From: SAR202 cluster bacterium
GTDB lineage: Bacteria > Chloroflexota > Dehalococcoidia > Lucifugimonadales > VGZY01
Length of the DNA: 64,000 nucleotides
Reading direction: 5' to 3'
Assembly (NCBI GenBank): GCA_016872355.1
Contig: VGZY01000003.1
Coordinates: 31,229 to 95,228 of the forward strand
The notes under the pieces were generated by a model. The model was not told the DNA's origin. It made no database searches and worked only from the letters and a program-made list of their open reading frames with translations. This document shows, piece after piece, positions 63,949-64,000 of the stretch (positions are counted from its first letter, which is position 1; each line of letters starts with the position of its first letter). Both the position numbers and the translations under genes were made by a program.

Positions 63949-64000
63949 ATGGCCAGTCAGAGTACATTTATCGGTATCGATGTCTCAAAAGCAAGTCTTG
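63949..64000 (+). CDS. IS110-family transposase, N-terminal start only
   Basis: The visible start reads MASQSTFIGIDVSKASL. The FIGIDVSKA(S/D)L segment holds the first aspartate of the DEDD RuvC-like catalytic domain of IS110-family recombinases. AAAGGGA is six bases before the ATG. The rest of the gene lies outside the window. Confidence 0.85.
   Translation, partial: MASQSTFIGIDVSKASL

Larger units (their letters stand above)
63740..64000 (+). mobile_element. IS110-family insertion sequence, left end (runs off window)
   Basis: The window closes 52 bases into an IS110-type transposase gene, preceded by about 200 bases of AT-richer, structured non-coding DNA. IS110 elements carry a long non-coding left end that, in studied members, encodes the bridge RNA. 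The exact outer boundary cannot be set because these elements lack terminal inverted repeats. 63740 is an estimate based on where the repeat element ends. Confidence 0.7.

Overview
The window is a GC-rich (about 60%) bacterial chromosome segment, densely coded on both strands, with no rRNA, tRNA or CRISPR array that I could find. The gene set suggests an aerobic, heterotrophic, non-fermenting bacterium. It has an alternative complex III (ACIII) operon, Ccm-type cytochrome c maturation with the CxxxY form of CcmE, a fused Sat-CysC, a PHP-type PolX, a bacterial HerA/NurA pair and many Gfo/Idh/MocA-type accessory enzymes. My best guess is the Chloroflexota (SAR202/Dehalococcoidia-like lineages). 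That is inference from gene content, not from a marker-gene tree.

Layout. 1-1.3 kb: start of a thiolase and a beta-hydroxyacid dehydrogenase (minus strand). 1.5-9.8 kb: an eight-gene respiratory operon (109-aa membrane protein, ActA, ActB1, ActB2, ActF-like NrfD, ActC, ActD, ActE) closed by a strong terminator. 9.9-14.1 kb: a cell-surface modification cluster (frameshifted SGNH hydrolase; DUF5989 peptide, carbamoyltransferase, small membrane protein) led by a DtxR-type regulator. 14.3-16.2 kb: an unknown membrane protein and an oxidoreductase. 16.3-20.2 kb: an incomplete peptide/nickel-type ABC transporter (one permease, two ATPases). 20.2-21.8 kb: an amidohydrolase and a small conserved protein. 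21.9-24.8 kb: an assimilatory sulfate operon (cysH, sat-cysC) preceded by what looks like a cysteine-codon leader peptide and attenuator. 24.8-31.3 kb: prs, secA, a frameshifted polX and an unknown protein. 31.5-38.9 kb (minus): valS, an orphan MazF-like toxin, a GerW/YtfJ protein, coaBC, coaX, gdh. 39.1-43.3 kb: aldo/keto reductase, ECF sigma and zinc anti-sigma, ccmC-ccmD-ccmE, a zincin. 43.4-50 kb (minus): a tightly packed six-gene operon rmuC-nurA-thuA-gfo/idh-HAS-herA. 50-54.3 kb: DUF2795 protein, hemW, an antitoxin with a decayed toxin, ychF, DUF1232. 54.3-57 kb: holA and a lipoprotein pair. 57.3-63.4 kb: proteostasis genes clpC, tig, clpP, clpX. 63.4-64 kb: repeats and the left end of an IS110-family element running off the window.

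How it fits together. ACIII would pass electrons from quinol to cytochrome c, and the Ccm genes at 41-42.6 kb would supply heme to its c-type subunits. The sulfate operon appears tuned by cysteinyl-tRNA supply through its leader. RmuC, NurA and HerA suggest a DNA-end-processing operon, curiously interrupted by two sugar-related genes. The tig-clpP-clpX block with clpC is a housekeeping folding/proteolysis region.

The strongest candidate for something little described is the cysteine leader/attenuator at 21.89-22.11 kb. Three genes (SGNH hydrolase, polX, DUF2795) each look as if they have lost one base in a G/C-rich run, so sequencing or assembly error should be excluded before biology is inferred from them.
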